From Aldehydirespirator sp965116965 (GTDB lineage Bacteria; Actinomycetota; Acidimicrobiia; Acidimicrobiales; Aldehydirespiratoraceae): 64,000 nt of DNA. The notes under the pieces were generated by a model. That model searched no databases, was not told the DNA's origin, and saw nothing but the letters and a program-made list of their open reading frames with translations. Made by a program: the position numbers and the translations under genes. Below, in pieces: positions 8,537-17,076 of the stretch. Where the stretch lies: contig OZ220743.1 of NCBI GenBank assembly GCA_965116965.1, positions 248,001 through 312,000 on the forward strand. Direction: 5' to 3'. The first letter of the stretch is position 1; each line of letters begins with the position of its first letter.

Positions 8537-8902
8537 CTAATGGGCTGTCACCACTTCGAAGAGGATGATCCTCAGCCCATCGGGGCCGGCTACTTCGAGG
8601 CTCTTGTGACCCCAGGGCTGCAGCTGCGGCGGCCGCACGATGGTGGCGCCCGCTGAGACCAGCCGAGCGTGCTCGGCGTCGGCGTCGTTGATCTGCCATG
8701 ACACCGACACGCCCGCCACTCCGGGCGTGTCCCATCCGGCGCCGTCTTCGATGACCTCGATACGGCCGTCGGCGGCCAGCAGGAGCGTGCCCCTGAAGAT
8801 CTCACCGAAGGACCGCTCCACCTCCAGGCCCATCACGTCGGTGAAGAACCCCACAGTGGCGTCGTAGTCGTTGGCGACGAAGATGACTCTGAACTCGGCC
8901 AT
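8537..8902 (-). CDS. VOC (glyoxalase/bleomycin-resistance) family protein
   Basis: A single 121-residue unit with the two beta-alpha-beta-beta-beta halves of the vicinal oxygen chelate fold: NDYDATVGFFTDVMGLEVE at the start, VSVSWQINDADAEHARL in the middle, and GPDGLRIILFEV at the end. Members bind a metal through paired His/Glu residues and act as isomerases, dioxygenases or resistance proteins; the exact role is not visible. The start at 8902 fits a leaderless transcript because TAGGGT (minus strand, 8909-8914) ends six bases upstream. It is divergent from the YeiH-type transporter and leads into the LLM oxidoreductase gene. Confidence 0.88.
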   Translation of the reverse strand: MAEFRVIFVANDYDATVGFFTDVMGLEVERSFGEIFRGTLLLAADGRIEVIEDGAGWDTPGVAGVSVSWQINDADAEHARLVSAGATIVRPPQLQPWGHKSLEVAGPDGLRIILFEVVTAH

Positions 8903-8961
8903 GGCCCGACCCTACCGCTCCTACATCGCCCCCTATCCCCTCGGCCTCTAGCTTGGACGCC

Positions 8962-10236
8962 GTGGCCAAGACGACGAGCGAACTGCTGCGCTCCGAGGAC
9001 TGGGTATCGGTGTGGATGGGCATCGCGATCATCGCTCTGGTGGTGGTCGGCGTCCGGCCGGAGGCTGCCGGTCTGACCTGCGGCGACGGCATCGGCGGTC
9101 TGTTCGCTCCGGGCCGGTTGGCAACCACGCTCGGGGTCGGCGTCGCCCTGCTGGTGCTGTGCACCGCCGGTGTGCACCTCATGGAGGGTTCGGCCCGAGG
9201 CTTCGCGGTGGGCTTCGCCGCGCTGTTCGGGCTGGCCTGGGCGGCGCGGGCCGTCGCGTGCGACTCCGCCCTGAGCAACCGCGGGGTCAACTACGCCATC
9301 ACCTCGCTGGCTCTCGGTCTGTTCATCTCCAACGTGCTCAACGTGCCCGGCTGGCTCCGCACCGCCATGCGCACCGAGTACTACATCAAGGCCGGGCTGG
9401 TGATCCTGGGCTCGAGCGTCCTGTTCGGCCGGGTGCTGGAGGCCGGCATGTACGGGATGGTGCAGGCGGCCGGGGTCATCGCCGTCATCTGGTACCTGTG
9501 CTTCTGGGTCGCCCGCAAGCTCAGGGTCGACGAGGAGTTCTCGGCCATGATGGCGACGGCAGTGTCGATCTGCGGGGTGTCGGCCGCCATCGCGGCCTGC
9601 GGGGCCATCTCCGGGGATCGCAAGAAACTCTCCTACGTGACGTCGCTGGTGCTGGTGGTGGCCGCGCCGATGATGATCGTGATGCCGCTGGCGGTCGACT
9701 GGATCGGACTCTCCGACGTCGTCGGCGGCGCCTGGATCGGCGGCACCATCGACACCACCGGCGCGGTGGTGGTGGCCGGCGAGAGCATCGGCGACTCCGC
9801 CACCAACGCGGCGACCATCGTCAAGCTGTCGCAGAACGCCCTGCTCGGTGTGGCCGCCTTCGCCCTGTCGGTCTGGTGGACGGTGCGGGGCGGTGCTGGC
9901 GGCGCCGACCGGCCGGAGGTGTCGGCCTCGGTGATCTGGGAGCGATTCCCCAAGTTCGTGCTCGGCTTCCTGGCCACGTCGCTGCTGTTCTCCTTCGTGC
10001 TCACCGACGGGATGGTGGACGCCACCGCGGGCGTGCTCAAGGGCCTGAGGACTTGGCTGTTCGCGCTGGCCTTCGTCTGCATCGGGCTGGAGACCCGCCT
10101 GCGCGACCTGCTGTCCATGGAGGGCGGCCGGCCCGCCGCCGCGTTCGTGATCGCGCAGGCGGCCAACGTGGTGTGGACGCTGCTGCTGGCCTGGGTGCTG
10201 TTCGGCGGCTCGATCTTCGCGGTGCCCGACCTCTAA
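8962..10236 (+). CDS. YeiH-family putative sulfate exporter (UPF0324), membrane protein
   Basis: A 424-residue hydrophobic protein with about ten to eleven predicted membrane helices. The family hallmarks are present: LFISNVLNVPGWLRTAMRTE, ICGVSAAIAACGAISGD in the middle, and WIGGTIDTTGAVVVAGE. These features identify the conserved hypothetical 698/YeiH family, annotated as putative sulfate exporters and in some lineages tied to sulfonate (sulfoacetate, taurine) degradation. The class III aminotransferase nearby could fit taurine metabolism, though it is not in the same operon. The start GTG 8962 is preferred over TTG 8953 because TAGCTT ends seven bases before it, a leaderless arrangement. 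Confidence 0.85.
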   Translation: MAKTTSELLRSEDWVSVWMGIAIIALVVVGVRPEAAGLTCGDGIGGLFAPGRLATTLGVGVALLVLCTAGVHLMEGSARGFAVGFAALFGLAWAARAVACDSALSNRGVNYAITSLALGLFISNVLNVPGWLRTAMRTEYYIKAGLVILGSSVLFGRVLEAGMYGMVQAAGVIAVIWYLCFWVARKLRVDEEFSAMMATAVSICGVSAAIAACGAISGDRKKLSYVTSLVLVVAAPMMIVMPLAVDWIGLSDVVGGAWIGGTIDTTGAVVVAGESIGDSATNAATIVKLSQNALLGVAAFALSVWWTVRGGAGGADRPEVSASVIWERFPKFVLGFLATSLLFSFVLTDGMVDATAGVLKGLRTWLFALAFVCIGLETRLRDLLSMEGGRPAAAFVIAQAANVVWTLLLAWVLFGGSIFAVPDL

Positions 10237-10295
10237 CTACGGCACACGTCCAGCCCAGCCCCCGGCCGCTGGTGAGTTGTACGCTCCCCGGGCGC

Positions 10296-13200
10296 ATGGG
10301 GTGGTTCGATGATCTCGCGAAGGGGGTGCGTCTCGGTGGTGTAGTGCCGTCTGGGCCGGTCATCGTGATCGATGTGGACCGACTGGGGTCCGATGTCGTC
10401 AACCTCACTTACGAGGACGGTGAGGGCCGCGTGCACCGAGAGCTCGTGTACCGCGACAGTGATGCGGAGCTGTTGACCGGCACCGACGATCGCCGGTGGA
10501 GCTTCGACGCCGACCCGAAGCTGTTCCTGCTGGTGGCCGAAGCCAAGCGCATCAGCCTGGCCTACCTGTTCGACCCATACCTGGCGACGCATTCCAGCGA
10601 CGTTGAACTGTTGCCGCACCAGATCGAGGCTGTGTACTCGGACATGCTGCCGGACAGTCCGCTGCGGTTCCTGCTAGCCGATGACCCGGGGGCTGGCAAG
10701 ACGATCATGGCGGGCCTGCTCATCAAGGAGCTAATCGTGCGCGGCGACCTGGAGCGCTGCTTGATAGTGGTGCCCGGCGGCTTGGCCGAGCAGTGGCAGG
10801 ACGAACTGGGAGAGAAGTTCGGCTTGGAGTTCGAGTTGCTCACACGCGAGATGGTGGAGTCGACCCGATCCGGAAATCCCTTCGAGACCCGGCGCCGGCT
10901 GATCGCCCGGTTGGACATGCTGGCCCGCGACGAGGGCCTCCAGGTTCACCTGAGCCGCACCGACTGGGACCTTGTGGTCGTTGACGAGGCGCACAAGATG
11001 TCGGCCACCTATCGCGGCGGGGATATCGATGCCACGAAGCGTTACCGGCTCGGTCAGCGGCTGGAGCAGGCCGCTCGACACTTCCTGTTGATGACTGCTA
11101 CGCCGCACAACGGCAAGCCGGAGGATTTTCAGCTGTTCATGGCCCTGATCGACGGGGACCGTTTCGCAGGCCGGTTCCGCCGCGGCGCACACAGCAACGA
11201 GCCCCCCACCGATCTGATGCGTCGCTGCGTCAAGGAGGAACTGCTGCGCTTCGACGGCACGAAGCTGTTCCCCGAGCGAATCGCCAACACGGCCAAGTAC
11301 CCGCTCAGCAACGATGAGCGAGACCTCTATGACAAGGTGACCGAGTATGTGAGCGAGGGCATGAATCGGGCCCAGCAGCTGCGCCGCGAGGGCGAGGGCC
11401 GGCGCTCCGCGGTGGTCGGGTTCGCCCTCACGATCCTGCAGCGGCGCCTCGCCTCGTCGCCCAGGGCGATCTGGCGCTCCTTGCAGCGGCGCAGGGAGCG
11501 GCTGTCAGCTCGCCTGGCCGAGGCGGAGATGCACCGGGCTGCGGCTGCTTCCCGGTCGGCCGGCCCTGCGGTGGAGGCTCTGGGACGGATGCCGTCGGGC
11601 TATGCGCTGTCGGACTTCGAAGACTTCGATCCGGACGAGATGCTCAGCAGCGAGACAGAGGCCGTAGAGACCGAGATCCTCGACGAGGCCACTGCGGCCC
11701 GCACCGCGGAAGAACTGCGAATCGAGATATCGCAGTTGGAGCAGCTTGAGCAGAGGGCTCGCCGCGTTCATTCGCAGGGAGCCGACCGCAAATGGGACGA
11801 ACTGGCCCGCCTGCTCCAGAACACCCCCGAGATGCTCGACAGCAGCGGCCGCCTCAGGAAGCTAATCGTGTTCACCGAGCATCGCGACACGCTGGAGTAC
11901 CTGGTCGAGCGGCTCGTGCGACTGCTGGGCCGCAGCGACGCGGTGGTATCCATCCATGGCGGCATCCGCCGCGAGGACCGCCGCCAGGTTCAGCACCGTT
12001 TCACTCAGGACGAGCAGGTCCGCATCCTGGTGGCCACCGACGCCGCCGGAGAGGGCCTCAACCTCCAGCGGGCCCATCTGATGGTGAACTACGACTTGCC
12101 GTGGAACCCGAACCGGATCGAGCAGCGGTTCGGGCGCATTCACCGCATCGGCCAGACCGAGGTGTGCCGGCTGTGGAACCTGGTCGCTGACGGCACCCGC
12201 GAGGGCCAGGTATTCGAACGGCTGCTCGACAAGCTCGAAGAGCAGCGTAAGGCACTCGGCGGCAAGGTCTTCGATGTGCTCGGGCAGGCCTTCTCCGGCC
12301 GGTCGCTGCGAGAGCTTCTCATCGAGGCCATCACGTCGGACACGCCGGAGCTGCAGCAGTTGCGCATGAATGAGATCATCGACGCGACGGTCACCAACCG
12401 CGTCCGGGAACTCATCGAGGAGCACTCGCTTCTCGCGGAGGAGCTCGCACCAGGCGAGGTGGCCGAGATCCGAGACATGATGGCCAGAGCACGGCCGTGG
12501 CGCCTGCTGCCCAGCTTCGTGCGCCGCTTCTTCTTGGCGGCTTTCGAGCTGCTCGACGGCAAGTTGACCTGCCATGAGGGTGACCGCTACCAGATCCGCA
12601 GAGTGCCCGCCGCGTTGCGCAGATGGGACTCTGACCATGGCCCGGGCCGGCTGTTGGAACGCTACGAGCGGGTCTGCTTCGAGCAGGAGCGGATCGCCGT
12701 TGCGAACAGACCCCGCGCCGATCTGCTGTCGCCGGGCCACCCGCTGCTGGACGCCGCCGTCGGAGCGGTGCTCGACTCCCACGGCTCGGTGCTGGCACAG
12801 GGATCGATCCTCATCGACCCCACTGATGGAAGTGCTGAGCAGCCCAGGGTCTTGGTCTTGTTGGAACACGAGATAGTCGATGCCGGCGCGGCGACGGACC
12901 AACCCCGCCGGCCGGTGTCGAAGCGCTTCGAGTATGTCGAGATCACCGAGGACGGCGAGATCAACGACCCCGGTGCTCATCCGTACCTCGATTGCCGCAC
13001 GCCTGAGGTCGACGAACTCGAACTGCTCCGACCGCTCGCCGCGGCCGAATGGGTGAGTGCCGGCATAGAGCACAAGGCCATACGCCACGCGGTTCAGCAC
13101 AATATTCCCCGCCATCTCCAGGCGGTGCAGGACCGGGTGCACCGCAAGATCGACCGCACGCTGGCCGCCGTCGAGCAGCGACTCACCGCGGAACGCAACC

Positions 13201-13835
13201 ACTGGGACAACCAGGTGCTCAAGCTCAAGAACGACGAGATGGCCGGCAAGCGCAACGCCCGCCTCAACTCTGCTCAGGCCCGCCGCCGCGCCGACGAAGC
13301 GGACGAGCGGCTGCGGCACCGCCGCCATGAACTCGCATTGCAGCGCAAGCTCTCAGCCCTGCCGCCCCGAGTGATCGGCGCCGCGTTCGTAGTGCCAGAA
13401 GCTCTGTTGGCACGCCTCGCCGGTCAGCCCCTGCCGCAAACCCGCGCCGCGGACACCGCCCGCATCGAGAGGCTGGCCGTGGACGCCGTGCTGGCCGCCG
13501 AGCGCGAGCTGGGTCGCGAGCCGCGGGAGATGCCCCACAACCACAAGGGCTACGACATCGAGACCCGCGCCGCCGATGGTCTGCTCTTCATAGAGGTCAA
13601 GGGCCGTGTCGCGGGCGCCGAGGACTTCGTGGTGACAAACTCAGAGGTCATCACTGGCCTCAACAACGAGCACCGCCACGTCCTCGCCCTAGTCGAGGTG
13701 GCCGACGATGACACGACCACCGTCCGCTATCTCTACGACCCCTTCACCGGCCGCCAGAGCGAGCCCGGCTACGGCGAGCAGAAGCGCATCCTGAGCTGGC
13801 CCAACCACTGGAGCCTCGCCTCCCCGCCTCAGTGA
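10296..13835 (+). CDS. Locus A: SNF2-family helicase with C-terminal DUF3883 domain
   Basis: At 1179 residues this has a SNF2/RapA-like ATPase core: Walker A DDPGAGKTIMAGLLIKEL near 128, DEAH at 230-233, TATPHNGK near 267, and the C-lobe with TDAAGEGLNLQ near 580 and RFGRIHRIGQ near 612. Residues ~1065-1160 form a DUF3883 domain with GYDIE and FIEVKG, an order resembling the D...ExK core of restriction-like nucleases. It would move along or remodel DNA, as DrmD does in DISARM. It shares its architecture with the locus B helicase at 44.5-47.9 kb. A TACGCT box lies ten bases upstream of the ATG. Its stop overlaps convergently the end of the Nmad2 gene by 7 bp, leaving it separated from its presumed partners. 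Confidence 0.9.
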   Translation: MGWFDDLAKGVRLGGVVPSGPVIVIDVDRLGSDVVNLTYEDGEGRVHRELVYRDSDAELLTGTDDRRWSFDADPKLFLLVAEAKRISLAYLFDPYLATHSSDVELLPHQIEAVYSDMLPDSPLRFLLADDPGAGKTIMAGLLIKELIVRGDLERCLIVVPGGLAEQWQDELGEKFGLEFELLTREMVESTRSGNPFETRRRLIARLDMLARDEGLQVHLSRTDWDLVVVDEAHKMSATYRGGDIDATKRYRLGQRLEQAARHFLLMTATPHNGKPEDFQLFMALIDGDRFAGRFRRGAHSNEPPTDLMRRCVKEELLRFDGTKLFPERIANTAKYPLSNDERDLYDKVTEYVSEGMNRAQQLRREGEGRRSAVVGFALTILQRRLASSPRAIWRSLQRRRERLSARLAEAEMHRAAAASRSAGPAVEALGRMPSGYALSDFEDFDPDEMLSSETEAVETEILDEATAARTAEELRIEISQLEQLEQRARRVHSQGADRKWDELARLLQNTPEMLDSSGRLRKLIVFTEHRDTLEYLVERLVRLLGRSDAVVSIHGGIRREDRRQVQHRFTQDEQVRILVATDAAGEGLNLQRAHLMVNYDLPWNPNRIEQRFGRIHRIGQTEVCRLWNLVADGTREGQVFERLLDKLEEQRKALGGKVFDVLGQAFSGRSLRELLIEAITSDTPELQQLRMNEIIDATVTNRVRELIEEHSLLAEELAPGEVAEIRDMMARARPWRLLPSFVRRFFLAAFELLDGKLTCHEGDRYQIRRVPAALRRWDSDHGPGRLLERYERVCFEQERIAVANRPRADLLSPGHPLLDAAVGAVLDSHGSVLAQGSILIDPTDGSAEQPRVLVLLEHEIVDAGAATDQPRRPVSKRFEYVEITEDGEINDPGAHPYLDCRTPEVDELELLRPLAAAEWVSAGIEHKAIRHAVQHNIPRHLQAVQDRVHRKIDRTLAAVEQRLTAERNHWDNQVLKLKNDEMAGKRNARLNSAQARRRADEADERLRHRRHELALQRKLSALPPRVIGAAFVVPEALLARLAGQPLPQTRAADTARIERLAVDAVLAAERELGREPREMPHNHKGYDIETRAADGLLFIEVKGRVAGAEDFVVTNSEVITGLNNEHRHVLALVEVADDDTTTVRYLYDPFTGRQSEPGYGEQKRILSWPNHWSLASPPQ

Positions 13836-14446
13836 AATTTTGCCCAGTCCAAGGGGTCACCATGAACGCTCACATCGGAGATCCGACTCTCAAGCCAGGT
13901 AACGAAGGAAACCTCCAGATCCGAAGGAAAGTAACGTCGGCAACTCCGCAGTGCAACAAACAGATCTCCCTCATCCCGATTCCTAAACTGAGTCGGGATG
14001 TCTACGGCATTTGCACCAAAGTACACGTACTTGCATGAGGCCAAGACTTCAGGATGTTTCGTGTCTCGACATACATGCCTTGAATTTGGCGTGCCGTCCT
14101 CGTTGCTGTGCCTACAGTCCTCCTGAATCCACTCGCCATCGCCATCTGCCCAGTGATACACGTTATCGCCGTAGCGCTGCTTTATGCTGCCAGCTAGCTG
14201 TGGACGTTTTCTCCGGAATCGAGGGGCGTTCCAATACTCATCAAATGACAGTTTCTCTTGAACTTGCATGGCGTAGACGAGCTTGCCACCTTGGCCTTTT
14301 GTGACCGAGCCCACACCTGCAACCCAGTCTCCCAAGCTCGCCGCATGTCGTATTTCCGACTTGCAGGTCGCCAAAGTACAGCATCCATGAAACGGATTCG
14401 GTGCAAACCCGATATCGTCAGCAACCGTATAGACAAAGAGATCCAT
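13829..14446 (-). CDS. Locus A: Nmad2-type nucleotide-modification-associated protein
   Basis: A 205-residue protein that I assign to the Nmad2 family (nucleotide modification associated domain 2) from the conserved pattern: MDLFVYTVADDIGFAPNPF at the start, CTLATCKSEIR, GDWVAGVGS, LSFDEYWNAPRF, YGDNVYH and a late YFGANAVDIP. The family was proposed from gene neighbourhoods to act on or recognise modified bases; no reaction is established here. The start is M at 14446, with AGGAG about ten bases before it overlapping the stop of the upstream TIR gene; an upstream in-frame ATG at 14470 is less likely. The gene is visibly lower in GC than its flanks, suggesting transfer. It pairs with the TIR gene in a minus-strand operon. 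Confidence 0.8.
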   Translation of the reverse strand: MDLFVYTVADDIGFAPNPFHGCCTLATCKSEIRHAASLGDWVAGVGSVTKGQGGKLVYAMQVQEKLSFDEYWNAPRFRRKRPQLAGSIKQRYGDNVYHWADGDGEWIQEDCRHSNEDGTPNSRHVCRDTKHPEVLASCKYVYFGANAVDIPTQFRNRDEGDLFVALRSCRRYFPSDLEVSFVTWLESRISDVSVHGDPLDWAKFH

Positions 14447-14460
14447 GCTTCGCGCGCTCC

Positions 14461-14931
14461 TCACCTGCATCCGATTCTGCTGACATACTGTGGTTCGCGG
14501 GAAGTGCCATCAGAATCGTCCCAGATCCTCTCACCGTTCAAGGCGCGTGCAATACGATCGGCGTTCCAACCGACTACCGCATCACCTTGCCGTTCAAGGG
14601 CATCGGGTACGGCACATCCAGCAGAGCCGTGCGCCCATACACCTATCACAGGCTTGCCAAGACGTGAAGCGTATGTGACTTCCCAATCAACCCAATCATG
14701 GTTCCTGGTGTCTGGTGTGATGAGGACAATCACCTTGCCCGCCCGTTCGATTGCCGGTCGGAGTATTCCTTGCTTGATGTAGTCCTCGTCGCGTGCATTG
14801 TTTGGCCTGTCGCTTGTGATGGACGAAGATCGCATCTCGACGCCCCTGCCCCTGAGCAGAGTCCTGAGAGCCTCGATGTGAGCGTCGTCTTCGTGTCGAT
14901 GGGCTACGAAGACGTTGTGTGTTTCGGGCAT
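14461..14931 (-). CDS. Locus A: MTH538-type TIR-like domain protein (ThsB-like)
   Basis: The 156 residues are a single TIR-like domain of the MTH538 (DUF1863) group, the same group as Thoeris ThsB. It begins NVFVAHRHEDD, has SSSITSDRPNNARDEDYIK, then VIVLITPDTRNHDWVDWEV in which Glu84 is the expected catalytic glutamate, and ends with VGWNADRIARALNGE. Such proteins sense infection and make an NAD-derived signal or bind it. GGAGGGAGAA just before the ATG is a strong ribosome site. It lies upstream of Nmad2, with 14 bases between stop and start, and is divergent from the larger TIR gene across a 75-bp gap. Confidence 0.88.
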   Translation of the reverse strand: MPETHNVFVAHRHEDDAHIEALRTLLRGRGVEMRSSSITSDRPNNARDEDYIKQGILRPAIERAGKVIVLITPDTRNHDWVDWEVTYASRLGKPVIGVWAHGSAGCAVPDALERQGDAVVGWNADRIARALNGERIWDDSDGTSREPQYVSRIGCR

Positions 14932-14989
14932 GTCGTTCTCCCTCCTCGCTGCCCGTCAGCGACGGGACAGCGTCAAATCACTTGAAACT

Positions 14990-15006
14990 TGCTAGAATAG
15001 ATGCTT
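14990..15006 (+). promoter_or_regulatory. Extended -10 promoter of the TIR-SLOG operon (leaderless)
   Basis: TGC-TAGAAT (14990-14998) is an extended -10 element on the plus strand, ending eight bases before ATG 15007. No good -35 is seen, which fits an extended -10. An mRNA starting at or near 15007 would be leaderless, so the in-frame ATG at 15001 is probably not used. Confidence 0.5.
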
Positions 15007-16215
15007 ATGTTACCGATACTGGATATCTTTGCCGTCTGGCATCCTGACGACCACGAGGGTCGAGACGTAGCCGATTGGCTGCTCGACCACTTCTGTGGTG
15101 CCCCCTACTCGGGCCTGATCGGCGGGTCCATCGAAGTATACACGCGTTCGGACCCATGGAGCGCAGAGTCGGATGCTCCCCGACGGATGCTTCTTCGGAC
15201 GATCTCGCCCGAGGCTTCCGCACGACCCCGCTACTCGGCTGTCGTGCCTGTGGTGGGAGTTCAGCTACAGCGGGCGATCGCGAGTTCAGAGTCGGGGTGG
15301 GGCGCCTATCTCGCCGAGGTGGTGGACGCAGCGGAGCACGATGACGACATCGGGATCTTCCCGCTGCGCCTTCCAGGTTGCGCTGACGCTCCGAGCAGTC
15401 CGTTGGCCCGGTATCAGGCCATGGATCCGGCTGGTTCCCGCGATCCTGCCGTGCTCTGCCGCGAGGTGGCGCAGCAGGTCACGCAGATGGTCGGCGGCGA
15501 GGCCGCGGGTCGCCTCTCTGTCTTCTGCAGCCACACGAAGAAGCACTCCGAGGGCGAGGAGGCAGCAGAGGTTGCTGACATCATGCAGCAGGTGCGTGAC
15601 AGGATCGCGGTCACCCACCTGGACGCATTCGTCGACGAGAGCGACATACAGCCAGGGAGCGACTGGCGGGCCGACCTCGTTCGTGCCGTGAGTTCAAGCA
15701 GCCTTCTGGCCATCCGCACCGACCTCTATTCCAGCAGAGCGTGGTGCCAGACGGAGATGATGGAGGCGAAGCGGAGCGACAGGCCCATCGTCACGCTACA
15801 CGCCGTTGGAGAGACCCCCGGGCGCGGCTCCTTTCTGATGGATCACGTGCCGGTCGTTGCCTACCAGCAGACCGACGAGGAGTCCATTGTCCGCAGCATC
15901 GATCGAGCGCTGAACGTGCTGGTCGACCGAACCCTCAGGCGAACTCTGTGGACGGCATCGGAACCGAGACTTAAGGCCATAGGCGTGGACTGGGCACCGT
16001 CGGAAGCGCCCGAACTGGTGACCGCGGTCCAGTGGGTCGGCGCGCACTACCCGAAGGTGCTGGGTCAACAGGTGACGATAATGCACCCCGATCCGCCGCT
16101 GGGCCCCGCTGAGAAGGAACTGATAGTTCGGCTCTTCAACCTCGCAGGCATTGGTGCTACCGTGGACATCGTGACGCCTCGCACGTACGCAGCCCGGGGC
16201 GGCAGGGGCCTCTAA
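15007..16215 (+). CDS. Locus A: larger TIR-domain protein (probably tandem TIR)
   Basis: 402 residues. The second half holds a clear TIR domain from about residue 169: LSVFCSHTKKH, AFVDESDIQPGSDWRADL, and SRAWCQTEMMEAK in which Glu ~250 is the expected NAD-glycohydrolase residue. The first 150 residues (DIFAVWHPDDHEGRDVADWL, then YSAVVPVVGVQLQ) look like a second, degenerate TIR fold without the catalytic Glu; this is inference from pattern only. The stop TAA overlaps the ATG of the SLOG gene (TAATG), so the two are coupled, as expected for a TIR signal-producer with a SLOG nucleotide binder, the logic of Thoeris. No transmembrane or nuclease effector domain is seen. Confidence 0.85.
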   Translation: MLPILDIFAVWHPDDHEGRDVADWLLDHFCGAPYSGLIGGSIEVYTRSDPWSAESDAPRRMLLRTISPEASARPRYSAVVPVVGVQLQRAIASSESGWGAYLAEVVDAAEHDDDIGIFPLRLPGCADAPSSPLARYQAMDPAGSRDPAVLCREVAQQVTQMVGGEAAGRLSVFCSHTKKHSEGEEAAEVADIMQQVRDRIAVTHLDAFVDESDIQPGSDWRADLVRAVSSSSLLAIRTDLYSSRAWCQTEMMEAKRSDRPIVTLHAVGETPGRGSFLMDHVPVVAYQQTDEESIVRSIDRALNVLVDRTLRRTLWTASEPRLKAIGVDWAPSEAPELVTAVQWVGAHYPKVLGQQVTIMHPDPPLGPAEKELIVRLFNLAGIGATVDIVTPRTYAARGGRGL

Positions 16216-17069
16216 TGGCTGTCTCCGCGCTGCGCCCCGCCGACGTGCTGTGCGGCCTGCGACTCGGCGTGTCCATTTCGGACAGCGCCGACTTGGGCAC
16301 GCTGGGGCTTCGTCCGCGACATGCCGAACTCGCTTTGGCCGAGATCGCGCGCGCCGTGCTGAATGGACGAGGCGGACTCGTGTACGGCGGGCGGATAAAC
16401 CCAGCAGGCTTCACCCAGTTCCTGATGCACGAGGTCGAACGTTACGGCAGCCACCCGGGGGCCCTCACGCTGTGCCTTGCCGAGCCCGAGCACCGAGCGC
16501 TCTCGCCTGACGACCTGCAGACTCTCGATCGAAGTTTAGGCCCGCATGGCCGACTCGTCTGCCTCGACCGACGCGGCGTCGAGGTCGGGACGAGCAACGT
16601 GCCGCCGGGGTCTGGGCCAGCCCGCGCACTCAACGGCCACCACGACCAGCGCAGCTACAGCGCCATGCGCCGACACATCACCGAAATCAGCCATGCACGC
16701 GTCCTCATCGGCGGCCGACTCTCCGACTTCAAGGGGGCCATGCCCGGGATCATTGAAGAGGCAATCTACGCCGTCGAGGCCAGCCAGCCCCTCTATGTGG
16801 TCGCCGGCTTCGGCGGGGCCGCCGCTCTCGTCGCTCGTGCTCTCGACATCGACGACCTCAACTGGGCCGCGGACGGTTTTCCGAAGCGGCCCGACGATCA
16901 ACGGATCGAGGAGAGTCTGGATAGGCTCCGATCAACAGCTCGAAACACCGAATGGACTCCATCATCGTGCGGACTCGATGCCGCCGCGCTGCGCGAGTTG
17001 TCGGCCTCATCTCGCCCGGCGCAAATCGCATCGTTCGTCGTCGTCGGCTTGGCGCAGATGTGCAGTTAG
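16215..17069 (+). CDS. Locus A: SLOG-family (TIR-associated) Rossmann-like protein
   Basis: A 284-residue protein with SLOG-type nucleotide-sensor features: an N-terminal LGVSISDSADLGTLGL strand and loop, LVYGGRINPAGFT with the characteristic Gly-Gly turn, and later ARVLIGGRLSDFKGAMPGI with EEAIYAVEASQPLYVVAGFGG. These follow the DprA/LOG-like fold used to bind NAD-derived or other nucleotide signals, and such proteins often sit beside TIR genes. In Thoeris ThsA a SLOG domain is fused to an effector; here the SLOG seems to be alone, so the effector must be another protein, perhaps the HEPN-DUF499 ATPase downstream (inference). Its start overlaps the TIR stop by one base. Confidence 0.8.
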   Translation: MAVSALRPADVLCGLRLGVSISDSADLGTLGLRPRHAELALAEIARAVLNGRGGLVYGGRINPAGFTQFLMHEVERYGSHPGALTLCLAEPEHRALSPDDLQTLDRSLGPHGRLVCLDRRGVEVGTSNVPPGSGPARALNGHHDQRSYSAMRRHITEISHARVLIGGRLSDFKGAMPGIIEEAIYAVEASQPLYVVAGFGGAAALVARALDIDDLNWAADGFPKRPDDQRIEESLDRLRSTARNTEWTPSSCGLDAAALRELSASSRPAQIASFVVVGLAQMCS

Positions 17070-17076
17070 TGCACCG

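Noticed and set aside
9012..10295. Helicase A frame stays open 1284 bases upstream, through the whole YeiH gene
   Set aside because: It is the shadow of the transporter gene in another frame. The helicase family start and the TACGCT box support ATG 10296.
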